Source of the DNA: CAVSKL01 sp963728475 [NCBI: Candidatus Eiseniibacteriota bacterium]
GTDB taxonomy: Bacteria > Eisenbacteria > RBG-16-71-46 > JABDJR01
Direction: 5' to 3'
Length of the DNA: 64,000 nucleotides
Assembly (NCBI GenBank): GCA_963728475.1
Contig: CAVSKL010000002.1
Coordinates: 744,001 to 808,000 of the forward strand
In this document: positions 34,919 through 42,664 of the stretch, one piece after another
Position numbering within the stretch: position 1 is the first letter of the stretch
Layout: each line of letters opens with the position of its first letter
The notes under the pieces: generated by a model
Seen by the model: only the letters and a program-made list of their open reading frames with translations
Told to the model about the DNA's origin: nothing
Databases searched by the model: none
Made by a program: the position numbers and the translations under genes

Positions 34919-35965
34919 CTAGTCCTCCTCGTCCTCGTGTCCGGCCCCGGTCCGCTCGTCGACCCGGCGGGCCTCGGGGACCAGCACCGCCAGAAACAGG
35001 AACACCGCCGCCACCGCGGCCGGAATCTGGAAGCGCTCCTCCACCCGGCGCCGGAGCGCTCCTCCCAGCTCCCCCTTCTCGAGCTTGTCCAGGAACTCCA
35101 GCATGTCTCCGACCTCGTGCCCCTGCAGGGTGGCCGGATAGTACCGTCCCCCGGTGTTCTCGGCGATCTTGCGGAGCAGCGGCTCGTCGAGCTTGCTCAG
35201 CACAACGTTGCCTCCCCTGTCCTTCTTGTACCCGGCAAGGTGCCCGGTTGCATCCATGAGCGGGATCGGTTGCCCGTTGGGGGTCCCGACCCCCACCGTG
35301 AGCACCGGGATCCCGGCCTCCTTCAGCTCCTTGACCGCGGCCCCGGCGTCCCCCACGTGGCTCTCGCCGTCGGTGAAGAGCACGATCGCCCGCCCGGTGG
35401 CCTCGCCGGTATCGTCCTTGAACGCCCGTTTCGCCCCCCGCAGCGCTTCCTCCAGGTTGGTCCCCGGATCGGGGAGGACGTCGGCGCTGACGCTGTCCAG
35501 GAACAGGTTGGCCGCCCCGGTGTCGAGGGTCAGGGGGCAGAGGAGGAACGAGGACCCGCTGAAGATCACGATCCCCACCCGGTCCCCCTTGAGCCCGGCC
35601 AGCAGTTCCCGGATCTCCTGCTGGGAGCGCTCCAGGCGGTTGGGGACCACGTCGTTGGCCTCCATGCTCAGGCTCACGTCGAGGGCCACCACCACCTCGC
35701 TCCCCTTCCGGTCCACCTGGACCAGGCGCGCCCCCACCTGGGGGCGGGCGGCGGCGATCACCATGAATGCGAGCGCGGCCAGGGCCAGCGCGTACCGGAA
35801 GCCGCGCCGCACCCCGGAGCGGGCCGGGGCCAGCCGGCGCCAGAGGTGCGCGTCCGCCCACCGCTCCAGCCGCTTCCGGCGGAGCCACCCGCCCAGGAAG
35901 CCGAGCCCGGCCAGGAGCGGGAGCGCCCACAACAGGAGGAGAAGCCGGGGGTCACCGAACAGCAT
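34919..35965 (-). CDS. batB: BatB-like vWA-domain membrane protein
   Basis: This 348-residue protein has membrane helices at the start (about 7-27 and 58-75) and near the end (about 311-328) flanking a von Willebrand A domain. The MIDAS motif is DVSLS (Asp96-Ser100), with later GTNLEEAL and FTDGESHVGD. Bat proteins with MoxR are linked to oxygen tolerance or envelope stress in Bacteroides and spirochetes. It is 9 bp after batA and 3 bp before batC. Gene order A-B-C-D-E supports the assignment. Confidence 0.93.
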   Translation of the reverse strand: MLFGDPRLLLLLWALPLLAGLGFLGGWLRRKRLERWADAHLWRRLAPARSGVRRGFRYALALAALAFMVIAAARPQVGARLVQVDRKGSEVVVALDVSLSMEANDVVPNRLERSQQEIRELLAGLKGDRVGIVIFSGSSFLLCPLTLDTGAANLFLDSVSADVLPDPGTNLEEALRGAKRAFKDDTGEATGRAIVLFTDGESHVGDAGAAVKELKEAGIPVLTVGVGTPNGQPIPLMDATGHLAGYKKDRGGNVVLSKLDEPLLRKIAENTGGRYYPATLQGHEVGDMLEFLDKLEKGELGGALRRRVEERFQIPAAVAAVFLFLAVLVPEARRVDERTGAGHEDEED

Positions 35966-35974
35966 GGCCGCGCC

Positions 35975-36955
35975 TCACGGGATCCGGCTCCCCACCGTCT
36001 CGGCGAGGAGGAGGCCCCCGGCCAGGGCGATCCCGGCCAGCAGCGCCAGGAGCGGTCCCACCTCGTGGTACTGCACGTACTCCACCGTTTCCGCCTTGGT
36101 CTTCTCCATCCGGTCGATCTCGTGATAGATCTGCTCCAGGGCCTCGGCGCTGGTGGCACGGAAGTAGCGGCCGCCGGTGACCCCGGCGATCTTCTTGAGC
36201 GTGTCCTCGTCCACCTTGGCGTCGATGGTCACCATCCGCTGTCCGAACACCGGATCGTCCACCGGGATCTGGGCGGGGCCGTCGCGCCCGGCGCCGATGG
36301 TGTACACCTTCACCTCCAGGGCGCGGGCCGCCTCCGCCGCGGTCACCGGATCGATCTCCCCTGCGTTGTTCTGCCCGTCGGTGAGGAGGATCACCACCTT
36401 GCTCTTGCCGTGGGCGTCGCGGAGCCGGTTGGTGGCGGTGGCCAGGGCCATCCCGATGGCGGTGCCGTCCGGGACCTGGCCGAAGTCGACCTCGTCGATC
36501 AGATGGTCCACGATGCCGTAGTCCAGGGTGAGGGGGCACTGGGTGTAGGCCCCGCCGGAGAACACCACCAGCCCGATCCGGTCCCCGGCCCGGCCCGCGA
36601 CGAACTCCTTGGCCACCTGCTTGGCCACGTAGAGCCGGTTGTGGGGCTTGAAGTCCTCCGCCCGCATGCTCCCCGAGATGTCGAGCGCGAGCACGATGTC
36701 GATCCCCTCGCTCTTCACCTCGGTGCGGGCGTTGCCGGTCTGCGGGCGGGCCAGCGCCACCCCCAGAAGGAGAGCGGCGAACCCGATCAGGACCGGGGCC
36801 GCCCCCGCGGCATGGGCCCGCCAGCCCCGGCCCGGGAAGAACCGCCGGTCGGGGAAGCTCATCCGGGCCCGCCGCGAGCGCCGGGTCAGGTCCCAGGCCA
36901 GGGCCAGGGCCAGGGGGATCAGGGCGAGGAGGAAGAGCGGGTCGGCGAACCGCAT
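35975..36955 (-). CDS. batA: BatA-like vWA-domain membrane protein
   Basis: This 326-residue protein has two N-terminal membrane helices (about 6-22 and 52-70), a vWA domain with MIDAS motif DISGS (Asp92-Ser96), TAIGMAL and LLTDGQNNAG, and a C-terminal helix (about 303-320). The sequence AEDFKPHNRLYVAK after the MIDAS is characteristic of BatA. The ATG at 36955 shares one base with the stop of the upstream gene (TGATG), and the longer frame upstream is a shadow. It works at the membrane with MoxR, which is thought to remodel vWA partners. Confidence 0.93.
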   Translation of the reverse strand: MRFADPLFLLALIPLALALAWDLTRRSRRARMSFPDRRFFPGRGWRAHAAGAAPVLIGFAALLLGVALARPQTGNARTEVKSEGIDIVLALDISGSMRAEDFKPHNRLYVAKQVAKEFVAGRAGDRIGLVVFSGGAYTQCPLTLDYGIVDHLIDEVDFGQVPDGTAIGMALATATNRLRDAHGKSKVVILLTDGQNNAGEIDPVTAAEAARALEVKVYTIGAGRDGPAQIPVDDPVFGQRMVTIDAKVDEDTLKKIAGVTGGRYFRATSAEALEQIYHEIDRMEKTKAETVEYVQYHEVGPLLALLAGIALAGGLLLAETVGSRIP

Positions 36956-37956
36956 CAGCTCCGCCCCTCCCCGTCCGTCCCGTCCCCCTCCGAGGCCCCG
37001 GAGGGAGGGGCGGCCGGCTCGGGGAAAAGGAGGGAGGTGGTGCGCTCCACCCACTCCCGGGCGCGCGACACCGCCCGCGACGGGGCCTCGGGTCCGGGAT
37101 CATGGCGCGCGAACTTGACCAGGTCCGCCTCCTCCAGAATGGCCGTACCCGCGGCCGCCAGCTCCGGCGAGGGCGCCGGACGCCCTTGCAGGTGGCCTCG
37201 GATCTCGTCGGTGGTGGACTCCACCGCGGGGACCGCGAAACGGCGTTCCATGTAGATGCGGAGAATCATGCTGAGCCGGAAGAAGTGTTCCTGAACCATG
37301 CCGCGCGCGGGAAGCGCCTCCCGCTCCAACTCCCGGAGCGCGGCCAGGGCCTGGCGGTCGGCGGGGACCGCGGTCTGGTAGGGGAGCGCCGGTACCGGCA
37401 CCGGCCGCGGCCGCCGCCGGTACCACCAGAGCCCCGCCGCGGCGGCCAGGAGCACCGCCAGCACCCCCGCCACCCGGCCGTAGCGCCAGCGCGCCGGTAC
37501 CGCCACCGGGGGGGCGATGTCGCGGATGTCCAGGGTGTCGGCGTCGGCGGGGAGCGAATTCTCCACCGAGAGCGAGTAAGGCAGGAGCCGCACCGGCCGG
37601 TCCCCCGCCGGGGTACGGAGGGTGAACGGGATGTCGGTGAGGTCCCGGTTTCCCGGGGAGAAAAGCGCCACCTCCACGCTCCAGGCGGTGCTGTCGGGGC
37701 CGGCAGGCGCGGGGGCGGAGGCCACCACGTCGGCGTCGCCGAAGCTGGCGGGGGCGGTGGGCCCGATCAGGGCGGTCGAGGGGTCGAGCGCCGGCACCGC
37801 GATCCGCACGTGGACCCGTTCCCCCACCTTCACCACCGCGGGATGGATCCGCGCTTCCACCCGCAGGGTGTCGGCGGCGTCCTGGGCCCGGGCGGCCCCC
37901 GCGGCCAGGCAGCCCGCCGCCAGCACGATCAGCGCGTACCCTGCCGGGCGCCTCAC
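36955..37956 (-). CDS. Bat-operon membrane protein (DUF4381/BatD-like)
   Basis: This 333-residue protein has a signal peptide (about 6-24), an Ig-like periplasmic domain (about 28-150), a membrane helix (about 162-180) and a cytoplasmic helical tail (about 195-320) with EHFFRLSMILRIYMERRFAVPAVESTTDEI, a pattern shared with DUF4381 and the tail of BatD. It lies where many Bat operons have a DUF4381 gene, between DUF58 and BatA. I chose the GTG at 37956, overlapping the DUF58 stop as GTGA, with GGAGG upstream. The precise family is uncertain. Confidence 0.8.
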   Translation of the reverse strand: MRRPAGYALIVLAAGCLAAGAARAQDAADTLRVEARIHPAVVKVGERVHVRIAVPALDPSTALIGPTAPASFGDADVVASAPAPAGPDSTAWSVEVALFSPGNRDLTDIPFTLRTPAGDRPVRLLPYSLSVENSLPADADTLDIRDIAPPVAVPARWRYGRVAGVLAVLLAAAAGLWWYRRRPRPVPVPALPYQTAVPADRQALAALRELEREALPARGMVQEHFFRLSMILRIYMERRFAVPAVESTTDEIRGHLQGRPAPSPELAAAGTAILEEADLVKFARHDPGPEAPSRAVSRAREWVERTTSLLFPEPAAPPSGASEGDGTDGEGRS

Positions 37957-38834
37957 CGGAAGATCCTCCGCATGCGCTTCCGGAAGAAGCCGGCCAGCGG
38001 GAGCACCACGTCCTCCCCGGTCCACAGATCCACCACGTCCACCCGGGCGTGGCGGACCACCTCGTTGAACGCGCGCTCGCGCTCCACCACCGCTTCCGCA
38101 AACCCCCGCCGCACCGAGCGGCTGGAGGTGTCGACCAGGAAGTCGCGCCCGGTCTCCAGGTCCCGCATCGCCACCACCCCCACCGCGGGAAGCTCCTCCT
38201 CCCGCCGGTCGCGGAGGCGAAGCAGCACCACGTCGTGCCGCTTCGAGGCCACGGTGAGCGCGGTGCGGTAGCCGTCGGCCAGGAAGTCGGAGAGAACGAA
38301 CACCACCGCCTTTCGCTTCTGGGCCCGGCTCACGTGCTCCAGCGCGGCCCCCAGGTCGGTGCCCCGTCCCCGGGGGCGGTAGTAGAGGATCTCGCGGACC
38401 ACCCGCAACACGTGGCGCCGCCCCTTGGCCGGGGGCACGTAGAGCTCCACGTCGTCGGCGAAGAGCACCAGCCCCACCTTGTCGTTGTTCTGGGTGGCGG
38501 AAAGCGCCAGGAGCGCGCCCACCTCGGCGGCCAGCTCCGCCTTCAGCCGCTCCCGGGTGCCGAACCGCTCCGAGGCGCTCTGGTCCACGAGCAGGAGCAC
38601 GGTGAGTTCGCGCTCCTCCTGGTACTGCTTCACGAACGGATGACCCATCCGGGCGGTCACGTTCCAGTCGATGGAGCGCACGTCGTCCCCGGGCACGTAC
38701 TCCCGCACCTCGGCGAACTCCATCCCGCGCCCCTTGAACACGGAGTGGTACTCGCCGCCGAACACGTCGTTGACCATGCGCCGGGTGCGGATCTCGATCC
38801 GCCGGACCTTGGCCAGGACTTCGCGCGGGATCAT
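37953..38834 (-). CDS. DUF58 domain protein (vWA-like)
   Basis: This 293-residue protein contains the DUF58 signature FKGRGMEFAEVREYVPGDDVRSIDWNVTARM around residues 33-62 and a degenerate vWA fold with LLLVDQSASERFGT in place of a canonical MIDAS. DUF58 proteins are partners of MoxR ATPases in Bat-type operons. It lacks membrane helices, unlike longer DUF58 proteins, so it is the short cytoplasmic form. The gene follows moxR after 28 bp and is coupled to the next gene by GTGA. Confidence 0.92.
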   Translation of the reverse strand: MIPREVLAKVRRIEIRTRRMVNDVFGGEYHSVFKGRGMEFAEVREYVPGDDVRSIDWNVTARMGHPFVKQYQEERELTVLLLVDQSASERFGTRERLKAELAAEVGALLALSATQNNDKVGLVLFADDVELYVPPAKGRRHVLRVVREILYYRPRGRGTDLGAALEHVSRAQKRKAVVFVLSDFLADGYRTALTVASKRHDVVLLRLRDRREEELPAVGVVAMRDLETGRDFLVDTSSRSVRRGFAEAVVERERAFNEVVRHARVDVVDLWTGEDVVLPLAGFFRKRMRRIFR

Positions 38835-38862
38835 GGGGTCTTCCGGAGGCCGGTCACGGGGA

Positions 38863-39846
38863 TCAGGGCACCTCGACCGAGTCGAGGATCCGCTGCGCCA
38901 CCTGGGCCGCGGTCACCTCTTCCGCCTCGGCCTCGAAGGTGACGATGATGCGGTGGCGGAGGACGTCGAGCCCGATCGCCTTCACGTCGTCCGGGGTCAC
39001 GTAGCCGCGCCCCCGGAGGAGCGCGTGGGCCTGGGCGGCCTGGGCCAGGTAGATGGTGGCCCGGGGCGAGGCGCCGTAGGCGATGAGCGGCTTCAGGTCC
39101 AGCTTGTAGGCCTCGGGATCGCGCGAGGCGGCCACGATGTCGACCACGTAGCGCTTCACCTTGTCGTCCACATAGATCCCCTTGGCCACGTCGCGGAGAC
39201 GGAGCAGGTCCTCGATCCCGAGCACCGGGCTGGGGGTGGCGAGGACGCCCAGCCCCGCCGTCTCCAGGATCTGAAGCTCCTCCTCCCGGGTGGGGTAGGT
39301 CACCTCCACCTTGAGCATGAAGCGGTCGACCTGGGCCTCGGGGAGAGGGTAGGTCCCCTCCTGCTCGATGGGGTTCTGGGTGGCCAGGACCAGGAAGGGC
39401 CGGGGAAGCGGGTAGGTCTCGTCCCCGATCGTGACTTGGCGCTCCTGCATGGACTCCAAGAGCGCCGACTGCACCTTGGCCGGAGCCCGGTTGATCTCGT
39501 CCGCCATGAGGAGGTTGGTGAAGATCGGCCCCTTCTTGACGGTGAAGGTGGCGTCCCGGGGGCTGTAGATGAGGGTGCCGGTGAGGTCGGCGGGGAGAAG
39601 ATCCGGGGTGAACTGGATCCGGGCGAAGTCCATCCGGAGCGAGGCCGAGAGCGCCTTGATGGCGGTGGTCTTGGCCAGTCCCGGCACCCCCTCCAGGAGG
39701 ACGTGCCCGTCGGCCAGGAGCGCGACCAGGAGCCGCTCCACCATGCGTTTCTGGCCCACGATCACCCGGCCCACCTCGGTGGTGAGCCGGCTCAGGGCCT
39801 GGGCCTCGTCCCGGACCCGTGCGTTCATTTCGGCGATGTCCAGCAC
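38863..39846 (-). CDS. moxR: MoxR-family AAA+ ATPase
   Basis: This 327-residue protein has a Walker A GVPGLAKTT (residues 53-61), Walker B LLMADEINRAP, the sensor-1 VLATQNPIEQEGTYPLPEAQVDRFML and a C-terminal lid domain with RGYVTPDDVKAIGLDVLRHRI. It is a MoxR-type ATPase that would remodel the vWA proteins encoded downstream. It is the first gene of the operon. The start is GTG at 39846 behind AAGGAG; an ATG six codons later is possible. A candidate promoter lies 100 bp upstream. Confidence 0.95.
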   Translation of the reverse strand: MLDIAEMNARVRDEAQALSRLTTEVGRVIVGQKRMVERLLVALLADGHVLLEGVPGLAKTTAIKALSASLRMDFARIQFTPDLLPADLTGTLIYSPRDATFTVKKGPIFTNLLMADEINRAPAKVQSALLESMQERQVTIGDETYPLPRPFLVLATQNPIEQEGTYPLPEAQVDRFMLKVEVTYPTREEELQILETAGLGVLATPSPVLGIEDLLRLRDVAKGIYVDDKVKRYVVDIVAASRDPEAYKLDLKPLIAYGASPRATIYLAQAAQAHALLRGRGYVTPDDVKAIGLDVLRHRIIVTFEAEAEEVTAAQVAQRILDSVEVP

Positions 39847-39941
39847 GGCGCTCGATCTCCTTCCTGCGGATCGCGGTCTCGACGGGGGATGCCCCGAGGT
39901 CCGGGAGGCCGGTCCGAGCGTTTCGGGGCGCGGCGAACGAG

Positions 39942-39968
39942 TTTATAAGGGCCCCCCCGGCCGGGCAA
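39942..39968 (-). promoter_or_regulatory. Candidate promoter for the moxR-Bat operon
   Basis: Minus-strand TTGCCC (39963-39968) and TATAAA (39942-39947) are 15 bp apart. The -10 matches five of six in a locally AT-rich spot, but the -35 matches four of six and the spacer is short. The distance to moxR is about 95 nt. Confidence 0.45.
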
Positions 39969-39976
39969 GGCGGCCC

Positions 39977-39990
39977 GGTAGGAACCTACC
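39977..39990. repeat. Short palindrome beside the moxR promoter
   Basis: GGTAGG-AA-CCTACC is a perfect 14-bp palindrome ending about 10 bp upstream of the minus-strand -35 box. It could be a regulator site. Chance occurrence is possible at this length. Confidence 0.3.
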
Positions 39991-40061
39991 CGCGGGAGGA
40001 GCGGTTTCATCCCCGGAACCGGCCGGGCCGGGCGCGCCTCGTATCCCGCGAAGGCGCTCGA

Positions 40062-40070
40062 TGATATACT
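40062..40070 (+). promoter_or_regulatory. Candidate extended -10 promoter for the DegT-type gene
   Basis: Plus-strand TGATATACT is an extended -10 (TGn plus TATACT) in an AT-rich patch. No -35 box is clear. The leader to the start codon is about 175 nt. Confidence 0.5.
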
Positions 40071-40255
40071 CTTGCGATGGTTTTTCGGAGCTTCTTTCGA
40101 ACTCCGCGACGGGCCGGGCTCCCGGCCGCCGGGCTACCCCTGGCTGGGGGCCCCGGCTCCCGGAACACGACTCTGCCGCAGCGGGTCGGGGGGCGGATCG
40201 GCAACCGCCTGGCCTCGCGCGCCCGCGATCCCTCGCCGGTATGAGGAATCCTTCC

Positions 40256-41380
40256 ATGACCGACAATCCGGTTCCCTTCCTGGATCTGGCCGCGCTCCAT
40301 CATGAGCTGGAGAACGAGCTCCTGGATGCGGTGCGCCCGCTTCTGCGCGACGCCCGCTTTGTGGGGGGCGATCCGGTGGCCTCGTTCGAGCGGAACTACG
40401 CCGCCCGCCACGACGTTCCCCACGCGGTATCGGTGAAGAGCGGCACCGCCGCGCTCCAGCTCGCCCTGGAGGCCATGGGGCTCGGCCCCGGGGACGAGGT
40501 GCTGGTGCCCGCCTTCACCTTCATCGCCACCGCGGCCAGCGTGGTCCGGGCGGGGGCGCGCCCGGTGTTCGTGGACGTGGAACCGGAGACCGCGGGCATG
40601 GATCCCGCCGCCGCCCGCGCCGCGATCACCCCCCGCACCCGGGCGATGATTCCGGTCCATCTCTACGGACATCCCGCCGACATGAAGGCGCTCCTCCCGG
40701 TGGCGGCCGAGCACGGGCTGCGCGTCCTCGAGGACTGCGCCCAGAGCCACCTCGCCACCCTCGACGGCCGGCTCACCGGAACCATGGGCGATGCCGGCGC
40801 CTTCTCCTTCTACCCCAGCAAGAACCTGGGGGCGGCCGGCGACGCCGGTTGCGTGATCACCCGGGACGGCGAGCTCGCCGCAAAAGTCCGGGGCCTGGCC
40901 AACCACGGCCGCACCGACCGCTACCACCACGGTTACCTGGGATGGAACGAGCGGCTCGACGCCATCCAGGCCGCAGTGCTCGACGTGAAGCTCCGCCACC
41001 TTCCCGCCTGGACCGCGGAGCGCCGCGCCGCCGCCTCGCGCTACCGCGACCTGCTCCGGGACGCCGCTCCCTGGGGGGAGCCGCTCGCGCTCCCGGTGGA
41101 GCGGCCGGGGGCCGAACCGGTCTACCACCTCTACTCGGTACGCCATCCCCGCCGCGACGACCTCGCCGCGGGGCTGGCCGCCCGGGGGATCGGGACCGCC
41201 ACCCACTATCCGGAGATCCTGCCGGCCCAGCCCGCGTTCGTGGAGATGGGCCTGGGGAAGGGCTCATGGCCCGCGTCGGACGAGTGGGCGCGTACCTGCC
41301 TCTCGCTTCCCATGTTCCCCGGCATCACCGCCGCCCAGCAGGAACGGGTGGCGGAGGCGGTCCGCTCGCTCCCGCGCTGA
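40256..41380 (+). CDS. DegT/DnrJ/EryC1-type sugar aminotransferase
   Basis: This 374-residue PLP enzyme has the family features: FLDLAALHHELENELLDAV at the start, SVKSGTAALQLALEAMGLGPGDEVLVPAFTF, LEDCAQSH (PLP-ring Asp160), and FSFYPSKNLGAAGDAG with the Schiff-base Lys189. It would transaminate a nucleotide-linked keto-sugar, giving an amino sugar for surface glycans. I chose the ATG at 40256, since GAGGA lies nine bases before it; an ATG at 40241 has no ribosome site. The gene is a single unit ended by a strong terminator. The exact sugar cannot be told. Confidence 0.93.
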   Translation: MTDNPVPFLDLAALHHELENELLDAVRPLLRDARFVGGDPVASFERNYAARHDVPHAVSVKSGTAALQLALEAMGLGPGDEVLVPAFTFIATAASVVRAGARPVFVDVEPETAGMDPAAARAAITPRTRAMIPVHLYGHPADMKALLPVAAEHGLRVLEDCAQSHLATLDGRLTGTMGDAGAFSFYPSKNLGAAGDAGCVITRDGELAAKVRGLANHGRTDRYHHGYLGWNERLDAIQAAVLDVKLRHLPAWTAERRAAASRYRDLLRDAAPWGEPLALPVERPGAEPVYHLYSVRHPRRDDLAAGLAARGIGTATHYPEILPAQPAFVEMGLGKGSWPASDEWARTCLSLPMFPGITAAQQERVAEAVRSLPR

Positions 41381-41409
41381 CCCGGCCGGCTCCCCGCCTT
41401 TCGGCCAAC

Positions 41410-41441
41410 GGGCGGCGCCTTCGGGCGCCGCCCCTCGTTTT
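41410..41441 (+). terminator. Intrinsic terminator after the DegT-type gene
   Basis: GGGCGGCGCC pairs perfectly with GGCGCCGCCC around a TTCG tetraloop (41420-41423), followed by CTCGTTTT. It is a textbook Rho-independent terminator, 30 bp after the stop codon, and separates the aminotransferase from the nuo operon. Confidence 0.92.
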
Positions 41442-41450
41442 GCCCCCCCC

Positions 41451-41479
41451 TTGTCAAATCCGTCCTCCCGTTTCATTCT
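41451..41479 (+). promoter_or_regulatory. Candidate promoter for the nuo operon
   Basis: TTGTCA (41451-41456, five of six) and CATTCT (41474-41479, three of six) are 17 bp apart, right after the terminator. It would leave a leader of about 125 nt before nuoA. The -10 is weak. Confidence 0.35.
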
Positions 41480-41613
41480 GAATTGGTCGGTTGCCGGAGC
41501 CGCGGCGCTTCGATTCGACGCCGACTTTCTTTGTGTTCCGGCAGCCCGACCTTTGTTCGCCGATTGCGCCCGGCTGCCGGGATTGCCGAAACGCTGGCAG
41601 GGAGGCATCGCCC

Positions 41614-42009
41614 ACGAGCAGGACCCTCTGGCCGTTCCTCATCTACGCCGCTCTGGTCACCGCCATCGTGGGCGGCATGATCGGCCTCTCCTACTTCCTG
41701 GGGGAGCGCCACCGCGAGCGCTCCACCGGCGAGCCCTACGAGTCGGGGATCGCCGCCACCGGCACCGCCCGGATCCGCTTCTCCGCCCACTTCTATCTGG
41801 TGGCCATGTTCTTCGTGATCTTCGACCTGGAAGCGGTCTTCGTGTTCGCGTGGGCGGTGGCCGCGCGCGAGCTGGGCTGGCCGGGTTACGCCGAGATCGC
41901 GGTGTTCATCGGCGTGCTGGTGGCCGGCCTCGCCTATCTCTGGAAGCGGGGGGCGCTGGACTGGGGCACTTCCCGCCGGGTTCCCAACCGGTACCGGGGA
42001 CTGATTTGA
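41614..42009 (+). CDS. nuoA: NADH-quinone oxidoreductase subunit A
   Basis: The protein has three membrane helices and the NuoA signature: [37 protein letters not shown], with the conserved Glu and Asp in the second helix. It is part of the membrane arm next to the quinone site. The start is a puzzle. The conserved part begins [14 protein letters not shown] at ACG (41614-41616), with AGGGAGG nine bases upstream and no ATG, GTG or TTG nearby. In frame, a TTG at 41491 would give 172 residues, with 41 residues of non-conserved lead and no ribosome site. From the ACG it is 131 residues, a normal length. A base error (ACG for ATG) is possible. Confidence 0.9.
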   Translation, partial: TSRTLWPFLIYAALVTAIVGGMIGLSYFLGERHRERSTGEPYESGIAATGTARIRFSAHFYLVAMFFVIFDLEAVFVFAWAVAARELGWPGYAEIAVFIGVLVAGLAYLWKRGALDWGTSRRVPNRYRGLI

Positions 42010-42013
42010 ACCC

Positions 42014-42664
42014 ATGAAATGGTGGATCACCCGACCCGAACCGCCGGCCCCGGCCGTTGAGCAGCCGACCCGCGACGCGTCCCTGGACGCGACCGTGCAG
42101 AGGACCCTGGTCCTGGGCCGGCTCCAGGAGCTGGTCGCCTGGGGCCGCAAGAATTCCATGTGGCCTTTCGGCTTCGGGCTCTCCTGCTGCTTCGTGGAGA
42201 TGGCCACCAGCCTCACCAGCAAGTACGACATCGCCCGGTACGGGGCCGAGGTGATCCGGAACACCCCCCGGGAGGCGGACGTGATGATCATCGCCGGTAC
42301 CGTATTCATGAAGATGGCGCCTGTCATCCAGCGCCTGTACGAGCAGATGATGGAGCCGCGGTGGGTGATCTCCATGGGATCGTGCGCCAACTCCGGAGGG
42401 ATGTACGACATCTACAGCGTGGTCCAGGGGGTGGACAAGTTCCTCCCGGTGGACGTGTACGCGCCCGGCTGCCCCCCGCGGCCCGACGCGTTCATGGAGG
42501 GCCTGTTGCTTCTTCAGAAGGCGGTGGGAACCGAGCGCCGCCCGCTCTCCTGGACGCTCGGCCCGCAGGGGGTGGAGCGGATGCCGATGGGCTCCCAGCG
42601 GGAGCTGAAGCGCGCGGAACGGGTGAAGACCGTGGACCTCCGCTCTCCGGACGAGTCCCGATGA
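42014..42664 (+). CDS. nuoB: NADH-quinone oxidoreductase subunit B
   Basis: This 216-residue subunit binds the last iron-sulfur cluster N2 by Cys58, Cys59 (GLSCCFVEM), Cys124 (GSCA) and Cys153 (PGCPPRP), all present. It passes electrons to the quinone in the peripheral arm. The C-terminal extension after residue 180 is longer than in many homologues and has no known motif. It starts 4 bp after nuoA and overlaps nuoCD by ATGA. Confidence 0.97.
   Translation: MKWWITRPEPPAPAVEQPTRDASLDATVQRTLVLGRLQELVAWGRKNSMWPFGFGLSCCFVEMATSLTSKYDIARYGAEVIRNTPREADVMIIAGTVFMKMAPVIQRLYEQMMEPRWVISMGSCANSGGMYDIYSVVQGVDKFLPVDVYAPGCPPRPDAFMEGLLLLQKAVGTERRPLSWTLGPQGVERMPMGSQRELKRAERVKTVDLRSPDESR

Larger units (their letters stand above)
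39847..40255. other. Divergent intergenic region with promoters for both sides
   Basis: These 409 bp separate moxR (minus) from a DegT-type gene (plus). They hold the minus-strand promoter at 39942-39968, a 14-bp palindrome and the plus-strand extended -10 at 40062-40070. The roughly 175-nt leader before the DegT start contains no gene I can support. Confidence 0.6.
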
